Shown here one piece after another: positions 45,801-53,690 of a stretch of 64,000 nt of DNA. The notes below the pieces were generated by a model. It saw only the letters and a list, made by a program, of their open reading frames with translations. It searched no databases and was not told the origin of the DNA. The DNA comes from Herbaspirillum sp. SJZ106. GTDB taxonomy: Bacteria; Pseudomonadota; Gammaproteobacteria; Burkholderiales; Burkholderiaceae_D. The position numbers and the translations under genes are program-made. The DNA is taken from assembly GCF_006715495.1 (NCBI RefSeq), contig NZ_VFNI01000003.1, forward strand, positions 372,001 to 436,000, written 5' to 3'. The first letter of the stretch is position 1, and the number at the start of each line of letters is the position of its first letter.

Positions 45801-45821
45801 TTTATCACTGCACCCACAAAA
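45748..45821 (+). pseudogene. Decayed tRNA-Gly copy
   Basis: Co-linear with tRNA-Gly over 74 bases. The acceptor 5' strand, D arm and anticodon arm (TTCCCAA loop) are almost identical. The T loop TTCGATC has become TTTTTAT, the T stem loses two pairs, the 3' acceptor strand has one mismatch, and CCA is replaced by AAA-like bases. Loss of T54-T55-C56 should prevent normal folding and processing. The promoter copy is intact, so it may still be transcribed. Confidence 0.8.
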
Positions 45822-45935
45822 GAAAATGAGATTGGTAGACAGGCGTTTCTGACACTCCCTCCGCTGGAAATACTAATAAAAAAACCAGCCACAGAAATCC
45901 CGAAACTTATCTTTTTCTAATCATTAGGTTCGGCA

Positions 45936-46340
45936 TCAATCACGAACCTTGCCCCGCATCGACTTGATTTCACCGTGCTGTTTCTTTGTTTGCAGGCGTC
46001 TGCGCTGTGAGCCACGGGTCGGTCGGGTCGGTCTGCGCATGATCGATACCTGGGTCACGAGCGCCACCATTTCCTGCAAGCGCTGCATGGCGTCGGCCTT
46101 GTTCTTTTCCTGGCTGCGGTGTGCCTGGGCCTTGATGATGACCACCCCTTCCTTGCTGATGCGATGGTCCCGCAATGCCAGCAGGCGTTGCTTTACCTCG
46201 TCCGGCAAGGACGATGCCCGGATATCGAAACGCAGGTGGATGGCGCTCGATACCTTGTTGACGTTCTGCCCGCCTGCGCCTTGTGCGCGAATGGCAGTCA
46301 GTTCGATTTCTTCGTCGGGGATGAAAGAGGGGGAAATGAT
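45936..46340 (-). CDS. arfB: Peptidyl-tRNA hydrolase ArfB (stalled-ribosome rescue), non-canonical start
   Basis: 134 residues if it begins right after the in-frame stop. [28 protein letters not shown] holds the catalytic GGQ motif; the C-terminus is the basic ribosome-binding tail ([19 protein letters not shown], then KSMRGKVRD). It hydrolyses peptidyl-tRNA on non-stop ribosomes. Upstream in frame a TAG (46347-46349) comes first and no ATG, GTG or TTG occurs before GGQ. Only ATC (46340-46338), ATT (46337-46335) or a later CTG are available. A short ATG-TTG-initiated fragment lacking GGQ (from 46208) would be non-functional. Confidence 0.82.
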   Translation of the reverse strand: MISPSFIPDEEIELTAIRAQGAGGQNVNKVSSAIHLRFDIRASSLPDEVKQRLLALRDHRISKEGVVIIKAQAHRSQEKNKADAMQRLQEMVALVTQVSIMRRPTRPTRGSQRRRLQTKKQHGEIKSMRGKVRD

Positions 46341-46448
46341 GGCGGCCTACGATGGCAAAGCATCATTCTAGCGGCTGCGGGAGCGCACGTTGACCTGAGG
46401 GCGCAAAAGATTCCATCGCAAGCCAGCCTTGCCTGGCGCTTGCGAAAC

Positions 46449-46485
46449 CGCCATGCCGCCGGCGCGGGAGGCCAGCGGCATGGCG
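46449..46485 (-). terminator. Hairpin after the yidB-like gene
   Basis: Eleven-base inverted repeat (CGCCATGCCGC at 46449-46459, mate 46475-46485), starting seven bases past the stop of the yidB-like gene. Only a short T-rich stretch follows, so termination is likely but not certain. Confidence 0.5.
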
Positions 46486-46491
46486 CGGAGA

Positions 46492-46911
46492 TTATCCGAA
46501 CAGCTTGCCCTTGAGCAAGGCGAGGCCTTGTTCCAGCAGTGCGTTGTTATCGGTTATCTGGCCGTTCGGACTGAGGTGGTCGATGACTTGCGGCAGCAGT
46601 TGCGCCAGCCCGGCCGCGGCATGCTCCGGCGCCACGCCGGCTTGTTGCGCGACTTGCGCCAGCGAATCGTCGCCGAGCGCGCTGGCGATCTGGTCGCCGG
46701 AAACCGGCTGGTTCTGGCCCGCGCTCAGCCAGGATGCCACCTGCTCGCCGAGGCCGCCTTGCTGCAACTGGGCCAGCAATCCTTGTACGCCGCCGGCCTG
46801 GTTGACCAGCGACATCAGGCCGGACAACAGCGCCGAAGATTGCGTCTGATCCTGGGATTGGGTGCCGAGATTGCCCAGCACCTGCCCTGCGAGTTGATCG
46901 AGTAAGCCCAT
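46492..46911 (-). CDS. YidB/DUF937-family protein
   Basis: 139 residues. GLLDQLAGQVLGNLG at the N-terminus, a Gln/Gly-rich centre (GGVQGLLAQLQQGGLGEQVASWLS) and ALGDDSLAQVAQQAGVAPEHAAAGLAQLLPQVID are the YidB pattern. Function unknown; predicted cytoplasmic helical protein. Start ATG at 46911 with AAGGAG upstream. Confidence 0.88.
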   Translation of the reverse strand: MGLLDQLAGQVLGNLGTQSQDQTQSSALLSGLMSLVNQAGGVQGLLAQLQQGGLGEQVASWLSAGQNQPVSGDQIASALGDDSLAQVAQQAGVAPEHAAAGLAQLLPQVIDHLSPNGQITDNNALLEQGLALLKGKLFG

Positions 46912-47201
46912 TATTTTCTCCTTCGGATGCGTCGCAACGGGAGCCGTTGCGAGCGGGTTGATAGTGATGAGACATCACAGGCGGGGTGAAGCGAAGGCAT
47001 GACAAGCCAGTTGGCCGGAAACAAAGACATGAGGCATGAAAACGGCTGGCTCTCGCGCTGATTGTAAGGTGCGGCAAGACATGCCGCCGATTTTACGATG
47101 GCGGTGTGGCGATGGCGCAACGTCGTGGAATTCCCGTCGCGGCAAGGCCTGTTCGCCAATGCCGGCGCTTGCCTTGAGGATGTGTTTATTGTTGAGCTAA
47201 T

Positions 47202-47249
47202 CGCACAAAAGGCAGGCTTTTTGTGCGGCGGGCCAAAACCGTGTATAAT
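47202..47249 (+). promoter_or_regulatory. Cold-shock gene promoter with overlapping palindrome
   Basis: -35 TTGTGC (47221-47226), 17-base spacer, -10 TATAAT (47244-47249). A 9-base inverted repeat (CGCACAAAA 47202-47210 and TTTTGTGCG 47219-47227) covers the -35. The predicted transcript has a leader of about 150 bases, pyrimidine-rich, as in other cold-shock mRNAs. Confidence 0.75.
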
Positions 47250-47406
47250 GTGTCCTGTACTTGCATCAAGTCGTATTCCTTGTTGGTTCAAATTCCGCCT
47301 GACTGTTGTTTCCCCTCCGGTCGTTCTGTTTTCTTTCCTTCGGTTTCATTTCTTGGTCTCAAGTGCCTTTCGGGCATGTTAGCCCTATTCAACCAAAGGA
47401 AATATC

Positions 47407-47619
47407 ATGAGCACACAAACAGGCGTAGTTAAATGGTTCAACGATGCCAAGGGCTTCGGCTTCATCACTCCCGATGCAGGCGGCGCGGACTTGTTCGCCC
47501 ACTTCCAGGACATCCAGTCCACCGGCTTCAAGAGCTTGTCCGAGAACCAGCGCGTGTCGTTTGAACGCAGCGTTGGCGCCAAGGGCGAGAAGGCCAGCAA
47601 CATCAAGGTTATCGCCTGA
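47407..47619 (+). CDS. Cold-shock protein (CspA family)
   Basis: 70 residues, a single OB-fold domain. [19 protein letters not shown] has RNP1 (KGFGFI) and DLFAHF is RNP2. It binds single-stranded RNA/DNA and melts structures at low temperature. Ribosome site AAAGGA six bases from ATG at 47407. The long leader upstream and a structured tract downstream suggest post-transcriptional control. Confidence 0.96.
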   Translation: MSTQTGVVKWFNDAKGFGFITPDAGGADLFAHFQDIQSTGFKSLSENQRVSFERSVGAKGEKASNIKVIA

Positions 47620-47662
47620 ATTTTATTGCGCTCAAGCCTGAACGCTATCGGATGTCCATACG

Positions 47663-48091
47663 CAACAGATAGCCAGGCAGGGTAGCAGCCAAGCGTCTTT
47701 ACTTCCCCCGGTTGACGGATATCCGCAGACCGGCACCTTGCAGATAGCATGGGTCGGTAGATTGAACCGGGGATGTGACGACGCAAGCGCCTGGGCAAGT
47801 CCGGCATCAGCCTGGATTTGCCCAGGACCCGGCCGGCCTTCGCGGCCGCATGCCAGCGTGCAGATAGCACGGGCATGCAGGATGCGAAAGCCGGCCAAGC
47901 AAATAGTTTATTAAAGGTCGTTGCCAGGCGCTCAGCCAAGAGCGGGCGCACGGAATCAACGACCGGCTGTATTTGAAATGGCACCGATCGGATGGATCGG
48001 GCTGTTTGATCAGGCGGCACCATGCAGATGGCATGGGCTGCGGAAAATCCAGAATTAATCGATGAACGGCCCACTTTTTGGTGGGCTTTTT
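47663..48091 (+). ncRNA. Highly structured non-coding tract after csp, with repeated GCAGATAGC-type hairpins
   Basis: No convincing gene in about 440 bases. The motif CAGAT(A/G)GC occurs four times (47666, 47741, 47861, 48025). Long-range stems: CCCCGGTT 47706-47713 with 47765-47772; CCTGGGCAA 47790-47798 with 47818-47826; GGTCGTTG 47916-47923 with 47957-47964. Local hairpins: GTGC-AGATA-GCAC inside GCATGCC/GGCATGC (47848-47878); CCGATC-GGATG-GATCGG (47984-48000); CCATGC-AGATG-GCATGG (48020-48036). It ends in a terminator. Could be a separate RNA or the 3' UTR of csp. Confidence 0.45.
48069..48091 (+). terminator. Rho-independent terminator
   Basis: GCCCAC (48069-48074), TTTTTG loop, GTGGGC (48081-48086), then five T's. 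It closes the csp/structured-RNA transcript before the converging glycosylase gene. Confidence 0.8.
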
Positions 48092-48157
48092 GCGTTTACG
48101 GGCGTCGAGCGCCGCTGCCGGCCGGGGATGGCCAATATTGTCCCGATGACAGTGGCT

Positions 48158-48757
48158 TCAGGCGTTACCGGCGCCGCCGAGCAGCAGGGCGATCCTGCTT
48201 CGCAAGTCCGGCAGCAGCTCCGTTTCAAACCAGGGATTGCGGCGTACCCATAGCTGGTTGCGCGGGCTCGGATGCGGCAGCACGATGACATCGGGCGAAC
48301 GATTGCGCCAGTCCAGGACCGCTTCAGTGAGGGAGGGGTAGGCCGAAGGGTAATGGTAGGCCAGCGCATATTGGCCGATCACCAGGGTCAGCGCGATGTT
48401 GGGCAATTGCGCCAGGAGGGCGGCGCGCCATTTCGGCGCGCACTCGGGGCGGGGAGGCAAGTCCCCGGATTTTCCTGTGCCCGGATAACAGAAACCCATC
48501 GGCAAGATGGCGACCGCATGCGGATCGTAGAAAGTCGCGCGGTCGATGCCCAGCCAGAGGCGCAGCCTGTCGCCGCTGGCGTCATCGAAAGGAACGCCGG
48601 ACATGTGCACCTTTTTGCCCGGCGCTTGCCCGGCGATCAGCACGCGCGCCTGCGGATGCGCCTGTATCACGGGGCGCGGGCCGAGCGGAAGGAACGCCGC
48701 ACAGGTAGTGCATTGCCTTATGTCTGCCAGCAGCGAATTGAATGTGCGAGATGCCAT
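48158..48757 (-). CDS. Uracil-DNA glycosylase family protein
   Basis: 199 residues. VLIAGQAPGKKVHMSGVPFDDASGDRLRLWL is the family's GxAPGxxxxxxGxPFxxxSG active-site block, and VIVLPHPSPRNQLW is the second (HPSPRN) motif. CTTCAAFLPLGPRP holds N-terminal Cys residues, but a full FeS set of the family 4 type is not seen. Probable DNA base excision or related nucleobase function; exact activity unknown. Start ATG at 48757. Confidence 0.85.
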   Translation of the reverse strand: MASRTFNSLLADIRQCTTCAAFLPLGPRPVIQAHPQARVLIAGQAPGKKVHMSGVPFDDASGDRLRLWLGIDRATFYDPHAVAILPMGFCYPGTGKSGDLPPRPECAPKWRAALLAQLPNIALTLVIGQYALAYHYPSAYPSLTEAVLDWRNRSPDVIVLPHPSPRNQLWVRRNPWFETELLPDLRSRIALLLGGAGNA

Positions 48758-48802
48758 GGGAAAATCATACCAAGAGATCCGCCTGGCCGCCCATGTTCAC
48801 GT

Positions 48803-48958
48803 TCAGTGCGGGCCGCCGCGCCCGCCGCCGTCGTTCCAGCCGCCACGCCCGCCATCGGGGCCGCCGCCTCCCGGTCCGCAGAACCACGGCGCGCATACGC
48901 AGCCGCCCAGGGTTGCCAGCAGCAGCGTCGCCGCGACCGCCGTCGCAAGTTTCTTCAT
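48803..48958 (-). CDS. Very small Gly-rich lipoprotein
   Basis: 51 residues: signal peptide MKKLATAVAATLLLATLGG with lipobox (LGGC) at residue 20, then a short tail with CAPWFCGPGGGGPDGG and RGGWNDGGGRGG. Excellent ribosome site AAGGAGG four bases before the ATG at 48958. The start, signal and lipobox make it a genuine gene despite its size. Function unknown; probably anchored in the outer or inner membrane. Confidence 0.75.
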   Translation of the reverse strand: MKKLATAVAATLLLATLGGCVCAPWFCGPGGGGPDGGRGGWNDGGGRGGPH

Positions 48959-49064
48959 GAAGCCTCCTTGAATCATTCCGGTAAGGCTGCATTGGACACT
49001 GCGGGCTTGCTAAGCGCGGTCAGGCATTTGCAACAAATGGTTTCGGGTGGCAGGGCGCCGGGCT

Positions 49065-49691
49065 TCAATCGAAGCCGCGGATGCGATCCTTGTTCAGCCG
49101 CGGCAATTCCCAATGGAAGCGGATCGCCAGCAGCCGTACCGCGCAGCCCAGCAGCAATGAGCTCAGGGTGGCGATGTGCGGGGCGATGCCGAGATGCAGG
49201 ATGCCGACGTACATGGCGCCGGTCAGCAGTGAGACGCTGGCATAGATTTCACGGCGCAGGACCAGCGGGATCTCGTTGCACAGCACATCGCGCAACAGGC
49301 CGCCGAAGACGCCGGTGACCATGCCCAGGAGCACCACGATGGCCGGGTGGAAACTGGAAAAGCCGCGCGCGATATCGCAGCCGATGATGGTGAAGGCGAC
49401 CAGCCCCAGCGCATCGACCACCAGGAAGGCCGACTTGAAATGATGCAGGGCACGCGCGGCGACGGCCGCCACGACAGCCGCGCAGATGGTGAAGGCCAGG
49501 TATTCCGGATGCGCCACCCAGCCCAGCGGATAGTGCCCGATCAGGACATCGCGCACCGTTCCGCCACCCAGCGCCGCCACCGTGCCGATCAGGCAGATGC
49601 CGAAGATGTCCATGTCCTTGCGGATGCCCATCAAGGCGCCGGAGACGGCTTCGGCGCAGATGGCGAGCAGGTAGATGTAGTGCAGCAGCAT
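49065..49691 (-). CDS. TRIC/UPF0126-family membrane protein
   Basis: 208 residues, seven hydrophobic spans in two repeats: AICAEAVSGALMGIRKDMDIFGICLIGTVAALGGGTVRDVLIG and DALGLVAFTIIGCDIA followed by GMVTGVFGGLLRDVLCNEIPLVL. The duplicated GGGxxRD/GGLLRD motifs are the family signature. The family is described as trimeric cation channels, and YadS/YicG-like proteins have been linked to glycine transport; which applies here is unknown. Start ATG at 49691. Confidence 0.88.
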   Translation of the reverse strand: MLLHYIYLLAICAEAVSGALMGIRKDMDIFGICLIGTVAALGGGTVRDVLIGHYPLGWVAHPEYLAFTICAAVVAAVAARALHHFKSAFLVVDALGLVAFTIIGCDIARGFSSFHPAIVVLLGMVTGVFGGLLRDVLCNEIPLVLRREIYASVSLLTGAMYVGILHLGIAPHIATLSSLLLGCAVRLLAIRFHWELPRLNKDRIRGFD

Positions 49692-49821
49692 AAAAGGCTT
49701 CCCTCATTCTGTGGCCGGGCATGCATCTGGCCGCGGGCCGGTGCCGAATTATAGGGCCGGCGAGGGTGATGCGCCTGTTCCCGTCGCATTGGGAGCAGGC
49801 GCCTGGCGCTGATGCCTATGC

Positions 49822-52797
49822 TTACCAGCTGCTCCTGATGCCCACCAGGAAGCCGAGATTGCTCTGCCGCGAATTGTATTGCACCTGCGCATCTGCGAAG
49901 AGCGACAGATGGCTGTTGGCCTGGCCCGACAGCGTCAATCCGCCAATGAGGGCGTCGCGCGGTATTTCTGCGCCATAGGTGGAGAACGTGATGCCGCTGT
50001 CCTGGAACTGGCTGGTCATCGGCGCGTTGGCATTGCCGAAATCGTGCGACCAGATCAGGCGCGGCTGCAGCAGGATGTTGTCGCCGACGGCCAATACCGC
50101 TTTCGTGCCCAGCAGGGTTTTGACGGAATGCTCGCTGCGTGGATTGACTTGCAGGTTCAGCCCCGGTGCGCCGCTTTCGGTGAAGCCGTCGGTCTTGCCA
50201 TGCGTCCAGGAAAGGCCGGCGAGGGGGCGCAGTATCCAGTTCGACATGGGAATGTCGTAAGTGGCTTCGCCATACAGCGACAGGCTGCGGCTATGGAAGT
50301 CGGCAATCGCGGTCTGCTGCAGGCTGCCGAAGGCCATGCGGCGTTCGGTATGGTTGCTGTTGCGGGCGATGTTGAACGAGCCGCTGAGGTTCCAGTTGCC
50401 GGTGGCGTATCCCGCATAGAGCGCCGCGGCATTGCCGCGCGAGCGCCCGGTCACGGCATCGTCCGTGCTGAGGTCGCTGTTGCCGTGATTGAAGGCGATG
50501 CCAACCACCAGATCCCTGGCGACCTGCGCATCGAAGCCGATGCTGGTGCCGCCATCGCGCAGGCGCGAGGCCGCATTCTCGGCATCGCCGCCGGTATTTT
50601 GCTGGCTGCCATAGCGGCGCAGCCAGAGGCCGGCCTGATTGCCTTGCCCGTCGGGAACGCCGCCGTTCAGCGAGAATTTCGACTGTTTCTGCAAGGACTG
50701 CATCAGGTCATCGACGTTATCGTTGGCGGCCAGCATGATGGGGGCATCCTGTGCAGCGGTGCGATTGGTCCAGGGATTGGACACGATGCTCAGGCGGCCC
50801 CGCAACTGGTTGCCGAAACTATTGGAAAACGCCGCACCCGCCTGTTGCGCCGATACCAGGCCGGCGCCGTGGACAGCGGCCAATGCGGCGCGTGCTTGTG
50901 GAGCGGACAGGCTGTCGAGTTGCATCACTGCCGGATGGTCGGCATTGGCGGCGGAAGATGCGATCCGTTCCAAGGCTTTAGCCGCAGCTTGTTGATTCCG
51001 CGTGGCAGCAAGATTGCTGTATTTCATATCATTGCGTGAGAGTGTCAGCCGCACCTGTTTGCTGGTGTAGTCGAGCGTGGGCGTGAGAAAGGCAAGATTC
51101 GAGGTAACGTTCGAGAAAGTGCCGGTACGCGTATCGGCCTCAAGGATGGCGTATTGGGTATGGCGGTTATAGATGCCGCGATCGGCCAGGACTTGTACCG
51201 TCCCGCCGTTGATGGTGGCGTTGCCGGCCTTGACCTGATCCACCTGGCCTGAAGCATTGGCTTCTACGCGAAAGCGCGCGCCGGGATCCAGAACGAGGTT
51301 GTCGGTCACCGTCAGCCGCCCGATCGAATTGCCGGGCGAGAGGATACCGCCTTGGGCGATGCGCAGATTCTTGAGCGTGCCGTTGCCGCCCAGCGTGCCC
51401 GTGTTATTGACCGTGACGTTGGAGGTGAGCGAGCCGTTGACGATCAGGGCGCCGCCATTGACCGTGGTGGCGCCGGCGTAGGTGCTGTTGCCGGTCAGTA
51501 CCAGCGTGCCGTCGCCGCGCTTGATCAGGCCGCCGGGGCCGGCGATATCGTTCTTCCAGATATCGAAGTCGCCGAATCCCGCGATATCGTATCGGCTGCC
51601 GGCTTGCTGGTTGACGTCAAGGTCGCGATAGAGATAGCTTGGGCCACGATATGCTGCGGGCAGGTTGATCAAGCCCCATGTCGAATTGGCCTGACCGGGC
51701 TGAATCAACCATCCTGCCAGCGAATCCTCGGGATAGGCGCTTCCGGCCAGGATATCGCGCCAATCATTTGGATTCAGATAGGGAAAGCGCATCCGCAGCA
51801 GGTAAGCGGCTTCCGCGGGGAGCCTGTCCGGTGCAAGCCGTGCGTCGGACGATCCGGTGCGCATACCGTAATACCCGATGCGGTCTTGTTGCGACCGGTG
51901 GAGATCGGCGACCGGGGTGTCCATGGCCAGCAGGCATTGAGACAGAGGTACATCGCAGGCGCCTTCCATGGATTGGCGCGCGGCCCTTGCGGCGGTGGCG
52001 ATTTCGGATGCGATCGTGTCGTTGGCCATTACCTGCGCCATGGTGTAAAACATGGCCATGCGCGACGCGATGGTGTCGGTGGCGAAATGGGCATCCCGCA
52101 CGAGACGGCTTTCTGCGTACTGAAGCGCTCTGGCATAGACCTCTTCGCCTCTTTCTGGAAACATCGTTGCCATCAAGAACGCTTGCCGATACCCGTTAAA
52201 TGAGTGTCCGCTGGGGAAAGAACTTCCAGGTTCCTCTCTGGCACCGGGTATGAAGTTGCCGTTTTCATCCAACGCATCCCTGGGGCGCGCGCGTTTGTGT
52301 TGATCTTTGAGAATGAAATCGATACCAACGGTTGTTCTTCCGTCGGCGTGAGGAGGGTAATTGTAGGTTGTTCTGGAAAGGAATGTCGCTCTATTGTGTA
52401 ACCTTTGCAGGTCGAGGAAGCCTTGGTGCGTATTTAATTGCAATCCCTGTGTTGAACCTGCCATCGTTTCTCCGAGCGCGCTCCTGAGGAAAGTTTTATA
52501 CGGGTGGTTGCGGCGTTCTATAGCATCTTGTCTTGCTAATTGAGCGCGTTCAGGATCCTCCCTTCTAATGCGGCGATAGTTTATGGCCGTCAGGCGATCG
52601 ATATTTTCGATATCCGAACCAGGTTGAGGGTAATGCGTCAGTATGTTGTCGCGCAAATTCACGAACCAGCTGTCGCGGTTGGCCTCGATGAGACTTAGCG
52701 CGGTAGCAGAAGAAGTGCCGGCCCAGGCGGAATGGGCAGCAAGCAGCCCGAACATGACAAGGGAATATGTCGCTTTCAGTTTTAATTTCGGTTTCAT
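49822..52797 (-). CDS. Autotransporter with N-terminal class A acid phosphatase (PAP2) domain
   Basis: 991 residues. Signal peptide MKPKLKLKATYSLVMFGLLA with AWA cleavage. Residues about 90-290 carry the full class A acid phosphatase signature: K164-x6-RP, PSGH at 195-198, SR230-231-x5-H237-x3-D241. Residues about 430-560 are a beta-helix-like passenger (LVLTGNSTYAGATTVNGG, then GTLGGNGTLKNLRIAQGG). The last 270 residues are an autotransporter beta-barrel ending FLVGIRSSW. It should display the enzyme outside the cell. No processing site is evident. Start ATG at 52797. Confidence 0.9.
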   Translation of the reverse strand: MKPKLKLKATYSLVMFGLLAAHSAWAGTSSATALSLIEANRDSWFVNLRDNILTHYPQPGSDIENIDRLTAINYRRIRREDPERAQLARQDAIERRNHPYKTFLRSALGETMAGSTQGLQLNTHQGFLDLQRLHNRATFLSRTTYNYPPHADGRTTVGIDFILKDQHKRARPRDALDENGNFIPGAREEPGSSFPSGHSFNGYRQAFLMATMFPERGEEVYARALQYAESRLVRDAHFATDTIASRMAMFYTMAQVMANDTIASEIATAARAARQSMEGACDVPLSQCLLAMDTPVADLHRSQQDRIGYYGMRTGSSDARLAPDRLPAEAAYLLRMRFPYLNPNDWRDILAGSAYPEDSLAGWLIQPGQANSTWGLINLPAAYRGPSYLYRDLDVNQQAGSRYDIAGFGDFDIWKNDIAGPGGLIKRGDGTLVLTGNSTYAGATTVNGGALIVNGSLTSNVTVNNTGTLGGNGTLKNLRIAQGGILSPGNSIGRLTVTDNLVLDPGARFRVEANASGQVDQVKAGNATINGGTVQVLADRGIYNRHTQYAILEADTRTGTFSNVTSNLAFLTPTLDYTSKQVRLTLSRNDMKYSNLAATRNQQAAAKALERIASSAANADHPAVMQLDSLSAPQARAALAAVHGAGLVSAQQAGAAFSNSFGNQLRGRLSIVSNPWTNRTAAQDAPIMLAANDNVDDLMQSLQKQSKFSLNGGVPDGQGNQAGLWLRRYGSQQNTGGDAENAASRLRDGGTSIGFDAQVARDLVVGIAFNHGNSDLSTDDAVTGRSRGNAAALYAGYATGNWNLSGSFNIARNSNHTERRMAFGSLQQTAIADFHSRSLSLYGEATYDIPMSNWILRPLAGLSWTHGKTDGFTESGAPGLNLQVNPRSEHSVKTLLGTKAVLAVGDNILLQPRLIWSHDFGNANAPMTSQFQDSGITFSTYGAEIPRDALIGGLTLSGQANSHLSLFADAQVQYNSRQSNLGFLVGIRSSW

Positions 52798-53216
52798 TGG
52801 CGGATAGCTTCACGGACTGGTGGAAAGGCCGGCCTGTTTCCTTATCGATGTTCGAACGGATGCATGCGGACAGGAAGACATCCCGGGCTTGAGGCGTGAA
52901 GAATGCGGACGGCTTATGAACGGAATATGAAAAAAACGGCAACAAGAAAAAGGTTCATCGGAACCGAAATTTATTCGCTCAACGCGTGAACGTTGTTCGT
53001 CTTTTTGTTGAGTGCATTTCGACATGGCGCATCGGATGCGCCTGAAATTTTTCTGCGAGGGAGGCGTCGCCCGCGGTATTTATCGGTGCTTCAACCTGGT
53101 ATTGAAGTCGCGCATGCGGGCGAGGAGATGGCGGCGTTTGCGCCGGAAGTCAGGAGGGGGCATGCGCACAGAAAACGAACGCAGAGGCCGCGCATGCCCC
53201 GGCATGGCGGCCCAAT
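52798..53216. other. Intergenic region upstream of the autotransporter
   Basis: About 420 bases without a gene that I can support; presumably the promoter region of the phosphatase autotransporter. Confidence 0.4.
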
Positions 53217-53241
53217 GAAAAAGGGAGGCCATTGGCCTCCC
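53217..53241 (-). terminator. Rho-independent terminator for the small gene at 53301-53510
   Basis: GGGAGGCC (53223-53230), ATT loop, GGCCTCCC (53234-53241). On the minus strand it is followed by five T's. Confidence 0.85.
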
Positions 53242-53300
53242 TTGCATAGCGATATGGCGTATCAAGCAGGGAGCGGCGGCATTGCCCGCCCCCTGTTTGT

Positions 53301-53510
53301 TCAGGCGCTGGTATCGATGATGTTGCCGATCTTCTTGAAGCCTGCGGAGATGTCGTCGCCAACAGTGTTGGCGGCGGACTTCACGGTATCCACCGTGGTG
53401 TCGTAGGCATCGCCGATGTCGTCGCCGACTTCCTTGATCACGTTCTTGATCGGTTGGACGACGGTGTTGTAGAAGCTGCTGTTGCCGGAAGAAACGGATG
53501 ACACGCTCAT
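53301..53510 (-). CDS. Small amphipathic hypothetical protein
   Basis: 69 residues: Ser-rich N-terminus MSVSSVSSGNSSFYNTVV, then two related stretches (NVIKEVGDDIGDAYDTTVDTV and ANTVGDDISAGFKKIGNI) sharing VGDDI, suggesting an internal repeat and amphipathic helices. No signal peptide, cysteine or family recognised. Ribosome site AAGGAG seven bases before ATG, and its own terminator, support a real gene with a short independent transcript. Confidence 0.7.
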   Translation of the reverse strand: MSVSSVSSGNSSFYNTVVQPIKNVIKEVGDDIGDAYDTTVDTVKSAANTVGDDISAGFKKIGNIIDTSA

Positions 53511-53690
53511 GATGGACTCCTTGTCGTATGGATGATGCCTGCCGCCGCGGCCGCCATGGCCGCGGCAGGGCATGGCTGCATCATAGCCATGCAAGGTGTC
53601 AGCGTGAATGCCGCCACGCCCGCCTTTCGGGTAAAGATGTGCAAGTCAATGTAAAGACCGGCGGCAGCCGGGCCGCCGTCCTTGTGCGCG

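Noticed and set aside
45750..45821. Second functional tRNA-Gly
   Set aside because: T loop TTCGA is lost, T stem has two mismatches and CCA is not encoded, so it is called a decayed copy.
44861..45821. Integrated phage or ICE at the tRNA
   Set aside because: No integrase, excisionase or direct att repeats are visible; only an inverted pair and one small gene.
47385..48074. Minus-strand frame of 229 codons opposite csp and the structured tract
   Set aside because: It covers the csp gene antisense and has no motif; the palindromic stems explain the open frame better.
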